Source of the DNA: a bacterium
GTDB taxonomy: Bacteria > UBP14 > UBA6098 > B30-G16
DNA: 5,353 nucleotides
Reading direction: 5' to 3'
Assembly: GCA_030620455.1 (NCBI GenBank)
Contig: JAUXEQ010000119.1
Coordinates: 1-5,353, forward strand
The translations under genes and the position numbers were made by a program. Below the pieces are notes generated by a model, which ran no database searches, was not told the DNA's origin, and saw only the letters and a program-made list of their open reading frames with translations. Positions 1 through 5,353 of the stretch are shown in pieces. Position 1 is the first letter of the stretch. Every line of letters begins with the position of its first letter.

Positions 1-971
1 ATGAAAATCGTGAAGGTGGTTATTATTACCTATCCGGGTCTGATAGTGTGCAATTCGAAACAAATTTCTTAGGAATAAACGGCTCACTTTCCCCAGTGCT
101 AATTGCATGTTCACTTTTCACAGTAGCTGGACAATTCCACTACATTGCTGAATTCGATATTCCACCGCAGACAACTCCAAAATTTGAAGTAGGAAATATC
201 CCTGCAATCTGCCAGATGATTCAACCAACTCGATGGCTAATTAGACAGATTTCAGACCCCGATCGAACACTTGTACCTATTATTCGCGCCAAAATCGACA
301 ACTTCTATACTACCAAGGTCTGCCGATATTCCCCCGAGATGTATCTCGTTCGTCCGAAAAGGAAATTTTCCAAAACTTTGAATTCAGAGGATTGGACAGC
401 AACAATCGAAGTTCCCGAGAATGCTGTTATAGCTCCATCTCCAATGATTGTATTTTTAGAACCGAGTATTTCTGATGCTTTTGTCAGCGATTTTTTTCAT
501 TTCGATCCACATACAACTTATTATTATAAGAGAGGTACATTGACTTTTGAGCCTCGTGCTGGAAATACAATAGATGAGGATGAACTGAGGAAAATCTGTG
601 TAGCAAGGCTATGGCTCGGAAAAATATACCGGCAATCCTCTCGAAGAAGCGGAAGAACTATTACATGTGCAATTTCAGCGCCGGGAACTTTTACACTACT
701 TGTTGACAATGAACCACCGGTTATTACATTGAAGTCTCGTGCTGCGATTAGCTTTTATGTTTCTGACAACTTTTCCGGATTCGGCAAGGGCAATCTACCG
801 GAAATTTATATCGACGGTTTGTGGGAATTGGCAGAATATGACGCCGACAATGTTGTTCTAATTGCAACACCGCGAGAGCCCTTATCGAGCGGAGAACATA
901 ATGTGAGAGTATTAGCTATCGATCGTGCAGGAAATGTCTCGGAGAAGGAATTCACCATCGATGTGAGGTAG
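1..971 (+). CDS. Secreted beta-sandwich protein, C-terminal part; possibly the tail of an M23-type peptidase (5' partial)
   Basis: The frame is open from the first base (first whole codon at 3), so the protein starts outside the window; the GTG at 48 lies inside the frame with no ribosome binding site and is not taken as the start. About 322 residues are visible, ending with TAG at 969-971. No catalytic motif is seen. The middle (about nt 400-560) has the pattern 'W-A-T-I-x-V-P-E-N-A', then 'F-H-F-D-P' and 'G-T-L-T-F'. From nt 684 the protein reads 'GTFTLLVDNEPPVI', then 'VSDNFSGFG' near 762, 'WELAEYD' near 822 and 'AIDRAGNVSEKEF' near 915. This is the Ig-like or cadherin-like tail that, from memory of the family, follows M23 endopeptidase domains in FCB-type proteins. 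The M23 assignment is therefore inference; another large exported beta-sandwich protein is possible. It is the first visible gene of the operon, 2 bases before the subtilase, and contains five cysteines in the visible part. Confidence 0.6.
   Translation, partial: ENREGGYYYLSGSDSVQFETNFLGINGSLSPVLIACSLFTVAGQFHYIAEFDIPPQTTPKFEVGNIPAICQMIQPTRWLIRQISDPDRTLVPIIRAKIDNFYTTKVCRYSPEMYLVRPKRKFSKTLNSEDWTATIEVPENAVIAPSPMIVFLEPSISDAFVSDFFHFDPHTTYYYKRGTLTFEPRAGNTIDEDELRKICVARLWLGKIYRQSSRRSGRTITCAISAPGTFTLLVDNEPPVITLKSRAAISFYVSDNFSGFGKGNLPEIYIDGLWELAEYDADNVVLIATPREPLSSGEHNVRVLAIDRAGNVSEKEFTIDVR
965..968 (+). promoter_or_regulatory. Ribosome binding site of the subtilase gene
   Basis: GAGG lies five bases before the ATG at 974, inside the last codons of the preceding gene. 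With a 2-base gap between the stop and the next start, this fits translational coupling of the two genes. Confidence 0.5.
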
Positions 972-973
972 GA

Positions 974-2713
974 ATGAGATATTTTTTATTAATAATTTTA
1001 ATTTTCAACATCTCGTGGGGCATCGAGAAGCACTGGGTTTTCTTTAACGATAAAGGCTTGAAGTCCCATAAGGATTCTATTGCTGCATTAGAAATCGCGA
1101 AGAATTCTCTATCTCCAAAAGCTTTTCAGAGGAGACTGAAAATTCTTTCTGTAGAATATATCGTCGGATTCCAAGACATCCCCATTTGCCAATCTTATCT
1201 TAATGAACTCGAGGAACTTGGCGTAGAGATTGTCCACAAAAGCAAGTGGCTTAACGCAGTTTCAGTAAAGGCTGATAAGCTCACTCTCCAAACCGTTATG
1301 GAGTTTCAATTTGTTAAAAGCGTAATTCCTGTGGCTGTGAGTTCAAGATCTGAACCGGATACCTCCGATTATAGGGAAGCAGGCGACCAATTGAGAATGC
1401 TTAATGTTGAATATCTTCACAAAGTTAGAGTTGCAGGAAAGGATGTTCTTATTTTAATAAACGATACCGGATTTAACCCTTTCCACGTGGCTTTGAGAAA
1501 CGCAGACCTTATTGCGCAATGGGATTTTGTCGATGATGATTCATTTGTGTATTATAGAACTGGTGATTTAACTAGTCCATCAATAGCAAGACATGGGTCA
1601 TTTTGTTGGTCACTTGTAGGTGGATACGAAGAAAACCGTTTTTGTGGTGTCGCGCCTGATGCAAGTTTCCTTCTTGCTCGAACTGAAGATATTTCTGGCG
1701 AAACTCCAATTGAAGAGGACAACTGGATCGCTGCAATAGAATGGGCAGATTCCTTTGGAGTCGATATTGTTACATCCTCATTGGGGTATAGAGCTTGGTA
1801 CGTTCCATCCTCATATAACGGCGACCGAGCACCAATAAGCATCGCCGCCGATCATGCCGCCAATATAGGCATCACAGTATTCAGTTCCGCGGGAAATTCC
1901 GGACCAAGATATAGAACAATTTCTGCACCGGGAGATGCCGACAGTATCATCACAGTGGGAGCATGCGACTATACTGGTGCTGTAACGAATTTTTCTTCAA
2001 GAGGTCCCACTGCAGACGACAGAATTAAGCCCGATATACTTACACCGGGAAGTTACATATTCGGTGTTAATGGCCTTTCAAACAGCGAATATACTCGGTC
2101 GAGTGGTACTTCTATGTCGTCTCCACTTGCAGCTGGAGTCGGTGTGTTGCTTCAAAGTCTACGACCGTCATTGTTACCTATGGAGATACGAGAAGCTATG
2201 ACAATGACAGGACGACATGCGATCCGACCGAGTAATAGACACGGTTGGGGCTTGATCGACGCTCGAAGCGCTGCGGCATATCCAATCCGCGATACTTCTT
2301 TCGTTATCTTAACTCGCGGATGGAATCTTTTTGCTTTACCAGTTGACAAAGTGACATCCACAAGGCAAATTCCAACTTTATTTCCGATATACTGGTACAA
2401 TGGAACCACATATGTGGATGTCGATTCGCTTTATCCCGGATATGGATATTGGGTATATTCGACAACCGATACAATTTTTGAAGTAATCGGTTCAAGGATA
2501 GATTCTCTTAGTATAAATCTGCAGAGAGGATGGAATCTTATTGGTGGATTATCAAGAAAAACATTTCGATGGGACTTTCCCTTTACATATGATATTTTTC
2601 CATTTATTTATAACTATGAAAAGGGACTCTTTAATGTCACGACAATAATACCGCCTTCTTGCGGTGTATGGTTATTTTCACTTAAAGACACAGTATTAAC
2701 ACTAACTCGTTGA
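974..2713 (+). CDS. Secreted S8 family subtilisin-like serine protease with two C-terminal GWNL modules
   Basis: This is a complete 579-residue exported endoprotease. Residues 1-16 form a short signal peptide (MRYFLLIILIFNISWG). Residues 18-125 are a propeptide of the type found in the FCB subtilase subgroup: 'WVFFNDKG', 'LSPKAFQRR', 'KSKWLNAVSV'. The S8 catalytic domain spans about 150-435 with the full set of residues: Asp164 in 'INDTGF', His207 in 'RHGSF', oxyanion Asn308 in 'SSAGNSGP' and Ser380 in 'GTSMSSP'. The segment 'EEDNWIAAIEWADSFGVD' (247-264) is also typical of this subgroup (resembling CDD group Peptidases_S8_9, from memory). His is followed by Ser rather than the usual Thr, a conservative change. 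Residues 442-579 hold two repeated beta modules, each starting 'RGWNL' (448 and 518). There is no visible type IX sorting domain. The protein has five cysteines (72, 211, 224, 331, 563). Substrate is unknown. The start is supported by GAGG upstream and by the signal peptide. Confidence 0.93.
   Translation: MRYFLLIILIFNISWGIEKHWVFFNDKGLKSHKDSIAALEIAKNSLSPKAFQRRLKILSVEYIVGFQDIPICQSYLNELEELGVEIVHKSKWLNAVSVKADKLTLQTVMEFQFVKSVIPVAVSSRSEPDTSDYREAGDQLRMLNVEYLHKVRVAGKDVLILINDTGFNPFHVALRNADLIAQWDFVDDDSFVYYRTGDLTSPSIARHGSFCWSLVGGYEENRFCGVAPDASFLLARTEDISGETPIEEDNWIAAIEWADSFGVDIVTSSLGYRAWYVPSSYNGDRAPISIAADHAANIGITVFSSAGNSGPRYRTISAPGDADSIITVGACDYTGAVTNFSSRGPTADDRIKPDILTPGSYIFGVNGLSNSEYTRSSGTSMSSPLAAGVGVLLQSLRPSLLPMEIREAMTMTGRHAIRPSNRHGWGLIDARSAAAYPIRDTSFVILTRGWNLFALPVDKVTSTRQIPTLFPIYWYNGTTYVDVDSLYPGYGYWVYSTTDTIFEVIGSRIDSLSINLQRGWNLIGGLSRKTFRWDFPFTYDIFPFIYNYEKGLFNVTTIIPPSCGVWLFSLKDTVLTLTR
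2315..2710 (+). repeat. Two tandem GWNL-type modules at the subtilase C-terminus (protein-level repeat)
   Basis: Residues 448-510 and 518-579 of the subtilase are two divergent copies of one module. Copy 1 runs RGWNLFALP, then IYWYNGTTYV, then GYGYWVYSTTDT. Copy 2 runs RGWNLIGG, then FIYNYEKGLFNV, then SCGVWLFSLKDT. The order and spacing are the same: a GWNL strand, an aromatic Y-N-Y strand, a G-x-W-V/L-aromatic-S strand, then a D-T turn. Such modules are seen at the ends of exported proteins in FCB-related candidate phyla. A role in surface attachment or substrate binding is inferred; the copies are too divergent for a DNA-level repeat. Confidence 0.65.
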
Positions 2714-2717
2714 GGAG
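2712..2717 (+). promoter_or_regulatory. Ribosome binding site that favours the ATG at 2724
   Basis: GAGGAG overlaps the TGA stop of the subtilase (2711-2713). It sits six bases before ATG 2724 but only three before TTG 2721, so ATG 2724 is the better start. A second candidate, GGAG at 2781-2784, lies eight bases before an in-frame GTG at 2793. Confidence 0.6.
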
Positions 2718-2723
2718 AATTTG

Positions 2724-4076
2724 ATGAAAAGAATTTCCATAAACCAACAGGACTCTGAATACAACAAGAATTCGCAGTTTGGAGCTGAATTAGTGAGAAC
2801 TGTAACTGTCATATTGCTATTTTTAGTTGCGTTTTCTGCAACATCCTGCGCTAAGTCACCCACCATATCAGTTCACCCTAGATCTTTTGATTTGGGAACC
2901 GTTCGAGTAGGTGAGATTATCGAACTTACAACATGGGTCAAGAACACTGGTGAGAAGGATTTAATTGCAACTACAAGATCTATGTGTGACTGTATCTTGT
3001 TTTTCACCGATCTTCCAGACACAATATATCCTGGGGATAGTGCAATCATTTTCTTCAGCTATTATGTGCCCGATACAGCTGATACGAATGAGAAAAGCAT
3101 TGTAATATCCTCCAACGATAAAAAGAACAAAATGATCCGTGTTAAAATTAATTCTTTTATAAAAAAGTCGAAGCTAACGAAAGCTGACTCGACAATTGTA
3201 TTACTCCCATGGCAATCGAATAATCCAGAAATATCTGCAGAAAATAACAGAGTGTTAAATGAACTTCTGCCGTCTTTAGCTAAGGAATTCAATTTTAAAC
3301 CTATGCCGTTTGAAATTCTAACCGACAAACTTTTTAACGATCCTTTGCAACGCACTAAACCACCCGAAGAACTTATGCGCAAATGGGCACTTCTCGAAGG
3401 CATACGTTGGATTATAGCATATCAGATTCGGATGTTACAAGACGGAAACGCGAGGACAGATTTCTTGCTTATCGATGGTCGATCTGAGTATCCCATTGTA
3501 AAGTATGTTGTTTCTCCAGTCGATGATTTATATGATTCGCTTTATACAACCTTAGAGAGAATTTATTCTAACTACAAAGGAGCAATGTATCAAGCGTTTA
3601 TGTATGGGATGCAGACCAAATGGCAGAGACAGAGAAAAAAGATATTAGGTCTTCCACTTCCAAAGCTCAAACTCTTTGATATTCATACCAAGGAAGAGAT
3701 TAACTTACACTCAGAAAAAGGCAAAGTTCTATTAATTCATTTATTCGGTCTCGATTGTGAGCATTGTGATGAGGAACTTGAATGGATGAATTCTTTTGCA
3801 CAAAGAGTACCCGAAGATCTTAAGGTATGGGGAATTTCTGTCGATATAGGCATGGAGGAAGATGTTAAAGAATTTGTTAAGGATAAGAACTTGACATATA
3901 ATATATTAATACCATCTCCGGACGAAAGCATAAGACTCGACATGCTGTATGGCGGTATTACACCGCAGACGCTTATCGTCGATCGGGAAGGCGTGGTTAG
4001 GGAATTCATTGTGGGATTTAACCAAAACATTGTTAAACAATTAGAGATGCAACTTAATAGAGCATTAGCTGAATAG
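2724..4076 (+). CDS. Envelope lipoprotein: DUF1573-like domain, unassigned middle domain, TlpA/ResA-like thioredoxin domain
   Basis: This 450-residue protein has three parts. A hydrophobic stretch (26-39) ends in 'SATSC', a lipobox-like site with Cys42 as the lipidated residue; Ala at -3 is less usual. Residues 46-145 match the DUF1573 pattern: 'FDLGTVRVGE', 'VKNTGEKDL', a C-x-C pair (Cys88, Cys90) and 'YPGDSAIIFF'. Residues 152-290 begin with a strand 'TIVLLPW' and have 'LLEGIRWIIAYQI' and 'FLLIDGRS', an alpha/beta pattern that recalls FlgO or TolB N-terminal folds, but I do not assign it. Residues 308-450 are a redoxin: 'LPKLKLFDI', active site 'DCEHC' (Cys345, Cys348), 'WGISVDI' and cis-Pro414 in 'GITPQT'. 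The expected role is thiol-disulfide reduction of exported proteins; its partners are not known. The two upstream genes encode cysteine-containing exported proteins. The 22-residue N-terminal extension before the hydrophobic stretch is long for a lipoprotein, and a GTG at 2793 would give a normal signal peptide. Confidence 0.88.
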   Translation: MKRISINQQDSEYNKNSQFGAELVRTVTVILLFLVAFSATSCAKSPTISVHPRSFDLGTVRVGEIIELTTWVKNTGEKDLIATTRSMCDCILFFTDLPDTIYPGDSAIIFFSYYVPDTADTNEKSIVISSNDKKNKMIRVKINSFIKKSKLTKADSTIVLLPWQSNNPEISAENNRVLNELLPSLAKEFNFKPMPFEILTDKLFNDPLQRTKPPEELMRKWALLEGIRWIIAYQIRMLQDGNARTDFLLIDGRSEYPIVKYVVSPVDDLYDSLYTTLERIYSNYKGAMYQAFMYGMQTKWQRQRKKILGLPLPKLKLFDIHTKEEINLHSEKGKVLLIHLFGLDCEHCDEELEWMNSFAQRVPEDLKVWGISVDIGMEEDVKEFVKDKNLTYNILIPSPDESIRLDMLYGGITPQTLIVDREGVVREFIVGFNQNIVKQLEMQLNRALAE

Positions 4077-4096
4077 CTCAGAAATAAAACCATTTT

Positions 4097-4104
4097 AAGG
4101 AGGG
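4097..4104 (+). promoter_or_regulatory. Strong ribosome binding site of the slipin gene
   Basis: AAGGAGGG is a near-perfect match to the anti-Shine-Dalgarno sequence, five bases before ATG 4110. It is the strongest such site in the window and suggests that the slipin is translated at a higher rate than the genes before it. Confidence 0.75.
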
Positions 4105-4109
4105 TCGCA

Positions 4110-4859
4110 ATGCAAGGCTTTGCATGGATTATTGGTGCAATAATTTTAATATTGATCCTAAGCGCTATTAGAGTGCTTAAGGAGTACGAGCGAGGAGTTA
4201 TTTTCAGGTTAGGGAGAATCGCCGGTTCGAGAGGACCAGGATTCATTGTCATTATTCCCATTATTGACAAAATGGTTAGAGTTACCCTAAGAACAGTCGT
4301 TTTGGATGTTCCTCCTCAGGATGTTATAACAAAGGATAATGTGTCTGTTGAAGTCAATGCTGTCGTGTATTTCAGAGTTATTGATCCTATCAAAGCTATT
4401 GTAGAAATAGAGAACTATTTATACGCGACGAGCCAGCTTGCACAGACCACTCTCAGATCAGTTCTCGGTGAGGCTGAACTCGACGATCTGCTCTCTAATC
4501 GAGAGGTTATAAATCAGAAATTGCAGGACATTATCGATCGTGAAACCGACCCATGGGGCATAAAGGTATCTATGGTTGAGGTTAAGCATGTGGATCTACC
4601 GGATGAGATGCGTCGTGCAATGGCAGCTCAGGCAGAAGCAGAGCGAGAAAGAAGAGCCAAGGTCATTTCTGCCCTGGGAGAATCTCAAGCAGCCGAGAAG
4701 CTTGCTGAAGCTGCGGAAATTATGTCCAAACAACCAGCTGCTCTACAGCTTCGATACTTACAAACGCTTAATGTAATAGCTGCCGAGAACAACTCAACAA
4801 CAATTTTCCCAATACCAATGGAGATGTTTAAACCGTTCTTCGAGAAGATATTGAAATAA
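4110..4859 (+). CDS. Slipin (stomatin-like SPFH-domain membrane protein)
   Basis: The 249-residue length is usual for bacterial and archaeal slipins. Residues 2-20 are one hydrophobic segment that anchors the protein in the membrane. The family signature follows: 'EYERGVIFRLGR' (25-36), 'GPGFIVIIPIIDKM' (42-55), 'VPPQDVITKDNVSVEV' (67-82) and 'VYFRVIDP' (86-93). The SPFH domain ends near 'VKHVDLPDEMRRAMAAQAEA' (158-177), after which a charged coiled coil (about 170-206, 'AEAERERRAK') leads to the C-terminal 'PAALQLRYLQTL' oligomerisation segment. Slipins form large membrane-bound rings that organise membrane domains and affect protein turnover. Many prokaryotic slipins sit next to an NfeD-type gene; none is adjacent here. 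The gene follows the lipoprotein gene after 33 bases without a visible promoter and is the last gene before the terminator at 4897. It is distinguished from HflK/HflC and from QmcA-like proteins by the ERGVIFRLGR signature and the short C-terminus. Confidence 0.95.
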   Translation: MQGFAWIIGAIILILILSAIRVLKEYERGVIFRLGRIAGSRGPGFIVIIPIIDKMVRVTLRTVVLDVPPQDVITKDNVSVEVNAVVYFRVIDPIKAIVEIENYLYATSQLAQTTLRSVLGEAELDDLLSNREVINQKLQDIIDRETDPWGIKVSMVEVKHVDLPDEMRRAMAAQAEAERERRAKVISALGESQAAEKLAEAAEIMSKQPAALQLRYLQTLNVIAAENNSTTIFPIPMEMFKPFFEKILK

Positions 4860-4896
4860 TTCACAATCAGGATTCTCTCCGCCCGTTGTTGTCCAG

Positions 4897-4938
4897 AGGT
4901 TGCAGGATATTTATTAGTTTCCTGCAACCTAATTTTTT
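4897..4938 (+). terminator. Intrinsic terminator of the slipin operon
   Basis: A stem of 11 base pairs (AGGTTGCAGGA at 4897-4907 with TCCTGCAACCT at 4920-4930) closes a 12-base loop and is followed by AATTTTTT at 4931-4938. It begins 37 bases after the slipin stop. On the other strand there is no T-run after the hairpin, so it acts only for plus-strand transcription. Confidence 0.88.
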
Positions 4939-4946
4939 ATCGATCA

Positions 4947-5014
4947 TCACCCGACTCCGAATAAAGTCGAATTGTTTATTTACACCCCCTCACCCGACTC
5001 TGAATGACGTCGGA
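4947..5014. repeat. Direct repeat of 25 bases, two copies at a 43-base offset
   Basis: The copies at 4947-4971 and 4990-5014 agree at 21 of 25 positions. Both begin TCACCCGACTC, share GAAT, and share GTCG after it. Copy 2 continues into a hairpin; copy 1 can form only a short CGACT/AGTCG stem. The repeat lies between convergent genes and has no coding potential that I can see. Confidence 0.75.
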
Positions 5015-5039
5015 GTCACCCTCTCCCTAAGGAGAGGGT
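4996..5039. repeat. Two back-to-back hairpins, REP-like palindromic element
   Basis: The first hairpin pairs 4996-5003 with 5010-5017 (GACTCTGA with TCGGAGTC, one G-T pair) around a 6-base loop. The second starts at the next base: ACCCTCTCC at 5018-5026 pairs perfectly with GGAGAGGGT at 5031-5039 around CTAA. Neither is followed by a T-run on either strand, so they are not typical intrinsic terminators. Adjacent GC-rich hairpins in an intergenic gap are typical of interspersed palindromic repeats; that it is repeated elsewhere in the genome is inferred. Confidence 0.65.
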
Positions 5040-5061
5040 AAAGAAAAGAGAGCATCGCAGG

Positions 5062-5082
5062 TTTCCCTTTCTGATTGGGAAA
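5062..5082. repeat. Small hairpin near the 3' end of glyA
   Basis: TTTCCC at 5062-5067 pairs with GGGAAA at 5077-5082 around a 9-base loop. On the minus strand it lies about 30 bases after the glyA stop, but only a broken pyrimidine run (CTCTCTTTTCTTT, 5040-5052) follows some ten bases later, so it is at best a weak glyA terminator. Confidence 0.35.
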
Positions 5083-5114
5083 GAAGAGGTTGCAAGGATA
5101 GTCGAGATAAATTT

Positions 5115-5353
5115 CTAAATCATTTTTTCCATATCCGTTACTAACTCAGGATAAAGCGGAAACGCTTCACAAAGTTCGAGAACTTTATTCTTAACATTTG
5201 CTATAACAGCCTCGTCCTCGATGTTGACCAGAATTTTATGGATTAACTGCGCAATTTCACGCATCTGCTCTTCTTTCATACCACGTGTTGTTACAGCAGG
5301 CGTTCCAATCCTCATACCACTTGTAATAAATGGCTTCTGTGGATCGAACGGAA
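5115..5353 (-). CDS. glyA: Serine hydroxymethyltransferase, C-terminal end (5' partial)
   Basis: The gene enters from the right edge of the window and ends with TAG at 5115-5117, leaving 78 visible residues. They begin 'PFDPQKPFITSG' and continue 'MRIGTPAVTTRGMKEEQM', the highly conserved C-terminal signature of GlyA. The Arg of 'MRIGTPA' corresponds to the substrate-carboxylate-binding Arg of the E. coli enzyme (Arg363). The rest is the usual helical tail ending 'ELVTDMEKMI'. GlyA is a cytosolic PLP enzyme that converts serine and tetrahydrofolate to glycine and 5,10-methylene-tetrahydrofolate. The PLP-binding lysine and the start lie outside the window. The ATG at 5315 is internal to the conserved motif and is not a start. 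The gene converges on the slipin operon and shares no functional link with it that I can see. Confidence 0.97.
   Translation of the reverse strand, partial: PFDPQKPFITSGMRIGTPAVTTRGMKEEQMREIAQLIHKILVNIEDEAVIANVKNKVLELCEAFPLYPELVTDMEKMI

Larger units (their letters stand above)
4895..5100. repeat. Near-identical 15/16-base words at both ends of the intergenic repeat block
   Basis: AGAGGTTGCAGGATA at 4895-4909 recurs as AGAGGTTGCAAGGATA at 5085-5100, with one inserted A. A third copy of the core lies inverted at 4920-4930 (TCCTGCAACCT). The first and inverted copies make the terminator stem. The inverted copy and the last copy could instead be read as imperfect terminal inverted repeats of a segment of about 179 bases (4920-5098). 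Confidence 0.6.

Noticed and set aside
48..50. GTG as the start of the first gene
   Set aside because: The frame stays open to the window edge, no Shine-Dalgarno sequence precedes it, and the product would lack a signal peptide although its domains are typical of exported proteins.
1590..1600. Loss of the subtilase active site because His207 is followed by Ser rather than Thr
   Set aside because: The change is conservative, the His itself is present, and Asp164, Asn308 and Ser380 are all intact.
1552..1842. A 96-codon open frame on the minus strand inside the subtilase
   Set aside because: It is antisense to the conserved catalytic domain containing His207 and has no motif of its own.
3062..3403. 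A 113-codon open frame on the minus strand inside the lipoprotein gene
   Set aside because: It is antisense to the DUF1573 and middle domains and shows no family motif.
4077..4109. A separate promoter for the slipin gene
   Set aside because: The 33-base gap has an A/T-rich stretch and a strong ribosome binding site but no recognisable -35/-10 pair.
3737..4270. A 177-codon open frame on the minus strand across the lipoprotein-slipin junction
   Set aside because: It is antisense to two well-supported genes with clear family motifs, has low-complexity Ser/Ile/Leu-rich composition and no recognisable domain.
4947..5100. A CRISPR array in the repeat-rich gap
   Set aside because: There are only two copies of a 25-base word at 84% identity with an 18-base gap and no cas genes; hairpins and inverted copies fit an interspersed element better.

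Overview
The window is a compact stretch of bacterial chromosome of moderately low GC (about 40% by eye). It carries four codirectional plus-strand genes and the 3' end of a fifth, convergent gene. Exported proteins with a subtilase of the 'WVFF-DK ... LS-A-RR' type, 'GWNL ... GYWV' C-terminal modules, a lipoprotein and a stomatin-like protein suggest a didermic bacterium of the FCB group or a related candidate phylum (Cloacimonadota, WOR-3 or Marinimicrobia-like lineages). Bacteroidota proper seem less likely, because the Shine-Dalgarno sequences are strong (GAGGAG, AAGGAGGG) and there is no type IX sorting domain. The lineage is an inference and cannot be fixed from this window.

Positions 1-971 hold the 3' part of a secreted multi-domain beta-sandwich protein. 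Its C-terminus looks like the tail that follows M23 metallopeptidase domains in FCB-type proteins; any catalytic domain lies upstream. Two bases later, 974-2713 encodes a complete secreted S8 subtilisin-like protease with signal peptide, propeptide, intact D/H/N/S catalytic residues and two tandem GWNL modules. Ten bases later, 2724-4076 encodes a lipoprotein that joins a DUF1573-type Ig-like domain, an unassigned alpha/beta-looking middle domain and a TlpA/ResA-like thioredoxin domain with a CEHC active site. After 33 more bases, 4110-4859 encodes a slipin (SPFH/stomatin-like membrane protein).

These four genes are probably one transcription unit. The gaps are 2, 10 and 33 bases, with no internal terminator or clear promoter, and an intrinsic terminator at 4897-4938 closes the unit. 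The shared theme is the cell envelope: exported peptidase-type proteins, an envelope thiol-redox protein and a membrane scaffold.

The convergent minus-strand gene (5115-5353) is the C-terminal end of serine hydroxymethyltransferase, glyA. The 255-base gap between the convergent genes is not empty. It holds the slipin terminator, a 25-base direct repeat at a 43-base offset, two adjacent hairpins and recurring copies of an AGGTTGCAGG word in both orientations, which together look like an interspersed palindromic or MITE-like element. I saw no CRISPR array, tRNA, rRNA, insertion-sequence transposase or obvious defence system.
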